From Niveispirillum cyanobacteriorum (lineage in GTDB: Bacteria > Pseudomonadota > Alphaproteobacteria > Azospirillales > Azospirillaceae), in contig NZ_CP025611.1 in assembly GCF_002868735.1 (NCBI RefSeq), positions 2,797,001-2,861,000 of the forward strand: a DNA stretch of 64,000 nt. Reading direction: 5' to 3'. Below the pieces are notes generated by a model, which was given only the letters and a program-made list of their open reading frames with translations, was not told the DNA's origin and searched no databases. Position numbers and translations under genes: made by a program. Shown piece after piece: positions 62,646-64,000 of this stretch; within the stretch, counting starts at the first letter, position 1; each line of letters opens with the position of its first letter.

Positions 62646-63029
62646 TTACGCACCCACCCAGCGCCGGATCATGAGGGCGAGCGGTTCGGCCTTCGCGGCC
62701 ATCTCTGTGCTGTCCTTGATCACCACCACGCCCCGGTCGGGTGCGGGCCAGTCGGCCAGCCCGGCAGGATCGTCGAAGCGGAAGCCGCTATTGTCCTTGG
62801 CCTTGGCTCCCCGATGCAGAACGACCCGGGCGGTGCCGTCGCGTTGCAGGCCCAGGGTCACAATGTCGGTGCCGTCCAGGGCGAAGCTGGGCGCGTTCCA
62901 CTTGATCCCTTCCACCAGCCCCGGATGGGCAGCACGGATCAGCGTGCGCAGTTCCTGCACGACGGCCAGCGTTTCTGCCGGCAGGTCCGCGAGGAAGGCA
63001 TCCACATTCTTATAGGCTTTGGGTGGCAT
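62646..63029 (-). CDS. DUF1801 domain protein
   Basis: The 127-residue protein has the YdhG/DUF1801 pattern: FLADLPAETLAVVQELRTLI, GIKWNAPSFAL, VTLGLQRDGTARVVLHRGAK and FDDPAGLADWPAPDRGVVVI. The fold is a small alpha/beta unit of unknown biochemical function. Its start shares one base with the stop of pspF (TGATG), so it is translated with that regulator. It converges on addA with an 17-base gap. Confidence 0.82.
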   Translation of the reverse strand: MPPKAYKNVDAFLADLPAETLAVVQELRTLIRAAHPGLVEGIKWNAPSFALDGTDIVTLGLQRDGTARVVLHRGAKAKDNSGFRFDDPAGLADWPAPDRGVVVIKDSTEMAAKAEPLALMIRRWVGA

Positions 63030-64000
63030 CAGCCCTCATCCCCCTCGTCCCCGTCATCGGCCTCACGCGGGCCATGGCGGCGTTCCAGCAGACCATATTT
63101 GCGCAAGTACCCCCGGAACTGGTGATAATTCAGGCCCAGATCAGTGGCGGCCCGCTTCTGATGGAACTGATTGCGTTCCAGGGCATTGCGCAGCAGCACC
63201 TTTTCATAATCCGCGACCAGACCCAGGAAGTCGCAGGGACCGTCGGGCAGGGCGGGGCCAGTGCTGTCCGCAGGCGCCGTCGCAGCGGGGGCGCTGGGCG
63301 CAGATGCGGCCGGGGGCATAGTGACGACGATGGGGGCCGGAGCGGCATCGTCATAGATCGACATCTGCTTAGGCCGCCAGGGCGACTGGAACGGGTCGAA
63401 ATGGATGTCGGTGATGGGGCTTTCCGGGTCGCCGGCGCGATAGACGGCGCGCTCCACCACATTCTTCAGCTCACGCACATTGCCGGGCCAGTCATAGGCC
63501 AGCATCTGCTGCATCGCATCGGGCGTGAAGCCGCCGAAAAAGGGCCGGCCCAGTTCGCGGGCCATGGCCACGCCGAAATGTTCGGCCAGAATGGGGATAT
63601 CCTCCGGCCTGGCGCGCATGGGCGGGATGGTGACCACGTCGAACGACAGGCGGTCCAGAAGGTCCGCGCGGAACTTGCCCTGATCGGCCAGGCGCGGCAG
63701 GTCGGCATTGGTGGCGCCCACCACGCGCACATCAATTTGAATGGTGGTGTTGCCGCCCACCCGCTCAAACTCTCCATATTCGATGACGCGCAGGATCTTT
63801 TCCTGCACGCGCAGGGTGGCGGTCGCGATCTCGTCCAGGAACAGGGTGCCGCCATCGGCCAGTTCGAACCGGCCCACATGGCGCTTGGCCGCACCCGTGA
63901 AGGACCCGGCCTCATGCCCGAACAATTCGGTTTCTAGCAGCGTGTCGGACAAAGCCGCACAGTTCAGCTTCACAAACGGCTTGTCCCAGCGCGGGGACAG
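63029..64000 (-). CDS. pspF: Sigma-54-dependent activator PspF, partial (5' end outside the window)
   Basis: The frame enters from the right edge and encodes the C-terminal ~323 residues. The AAA+ domain shows the sigma-54 contact motif [20 protein letters not shown], Walker B region [40 protein letters not shown] and the arginine-finger area. A Pro/Ala-rich linker is followed by a Fis-type helix-turn-helix ([20 protein letters not shown]). No receiver domain is visible in this part. Close similarity to PspF predicts control of a phage-shock operon, expected beyond the right edge. Confidence 0.85.
   Translation of the reverse strand: MSPRWDKPFVKLNCAALSDTLLETELFGHEAGSFTGAAKRHVGRFELADGGTLFLDEIATATLRVQEKILRVIEYGEFERVGGNTTIQIDVRVVGATNADLPRLADQGKFRADLLDRLSFDVVTIPPMRARPEDIPILAEHFGVAMARELGRPFFGGFTPDAMQQMLAYDWPGNVRELKNVVERAVYRAGDPESPITDIHFDPFQSPWRPKQMSIYDDAAPAPIVVTMPPAASAPSAPAATAPADSTGPALPDGPCDFLGLVADYEKVLLRNALERNQFHQKRAATDLGLNYHQFRGYLRKYGLLERRHGPREADDGDEGDEG

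Overview
The window is a 64 kb piece of a GC-rich chromosome. Gene content points to an alphaproteobacterium, probably of the Rhodospirillales/Azospirillaceae type. The pointers are an ectABCD-ask ectoine operon, an AddA-type recombination nuclease, ECF sigma/anti-sigma pairs, a PspF regulator and tightly packed operons with ATGA overlaps. This placement is inferred from gene content; there is no rRNA gene in the window. I saw no tRNA, rRNA or CRISPR array.

Region 1 (1-4439): end of an outer-membrane efflux protein, then a periplasmic adaptor and an RND pump, forming a tripartite efflux operon. Region 2 (4801-12283): a leftward operon with a secreted NTF2-like protein, a penicillin/AHL-acylase-type Ntn hydrolase and a two-subunit molybdenum hydroxylase of the isoquinoline oxidoreductase type. 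It is divergent from a LytS/LytTR two-component pair. Region 3 (12433-20561): a MarR regulator (EctR/CosR type) divergent from ectA-ectB-ectC-ectD-ask and two transporters, a complete ectoine and 5-hydroxyectoine osmoprotection locus. Region 4 (20634-22470): an ECF sigma factor with a small membrane protein, a decayed IS91-type element, and an isolated strong terminator that may end a small RNA.

Region 5 (22477-28888): AGE-family isomerase, ROK sugar kinase, a large secreted GH2 glycosidase carrying a lectin-like domain, and an HbpS-like protein. The first three could form a mannoside-to-fructose-6-phosphate route. Region 6 (28989-33968): anti-sigma factor, ECF sigma factor and a divergent GMC oxidoreductase. 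Between the sigma and the oxidoreductase genes lies a strikingly symmetric pair of GGAATA-N15-CGTAWA promoters. A methyltransferase with a hairpin over its ribosome binding site and two small proteins follow.

Region 7 (34106-57954): a full type VI secretion system in the order tssJ-K-L-M-A-B-C-hcp-E-F-G, effector, reverse-strand effector, tssH(clpV), vgrG and a vgrG-linked cargo set. The cargo set holds a YwqK-like repeat protein, a DUF4280 PAAR-like tip, an uncharacterised protein and a SPOR protein. Two likely effectors stand out. One fuses a DUF4157 metallopeptidase-like domain to a permuted papain-like (NlpC/P60-type) hydrolase. The other is a reverse-strand protein with a deaminase-type HAE...PC...C zinc signature. 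Neither has a recognisable immunity gene beside it. hcp is bracketed by strong RNA hairpins.

Region 8 (57955-64000): a membrane sensor kinase, addA without an adjacent addB, a DUF1801 protein and a pspF gene that runs off the right edge.
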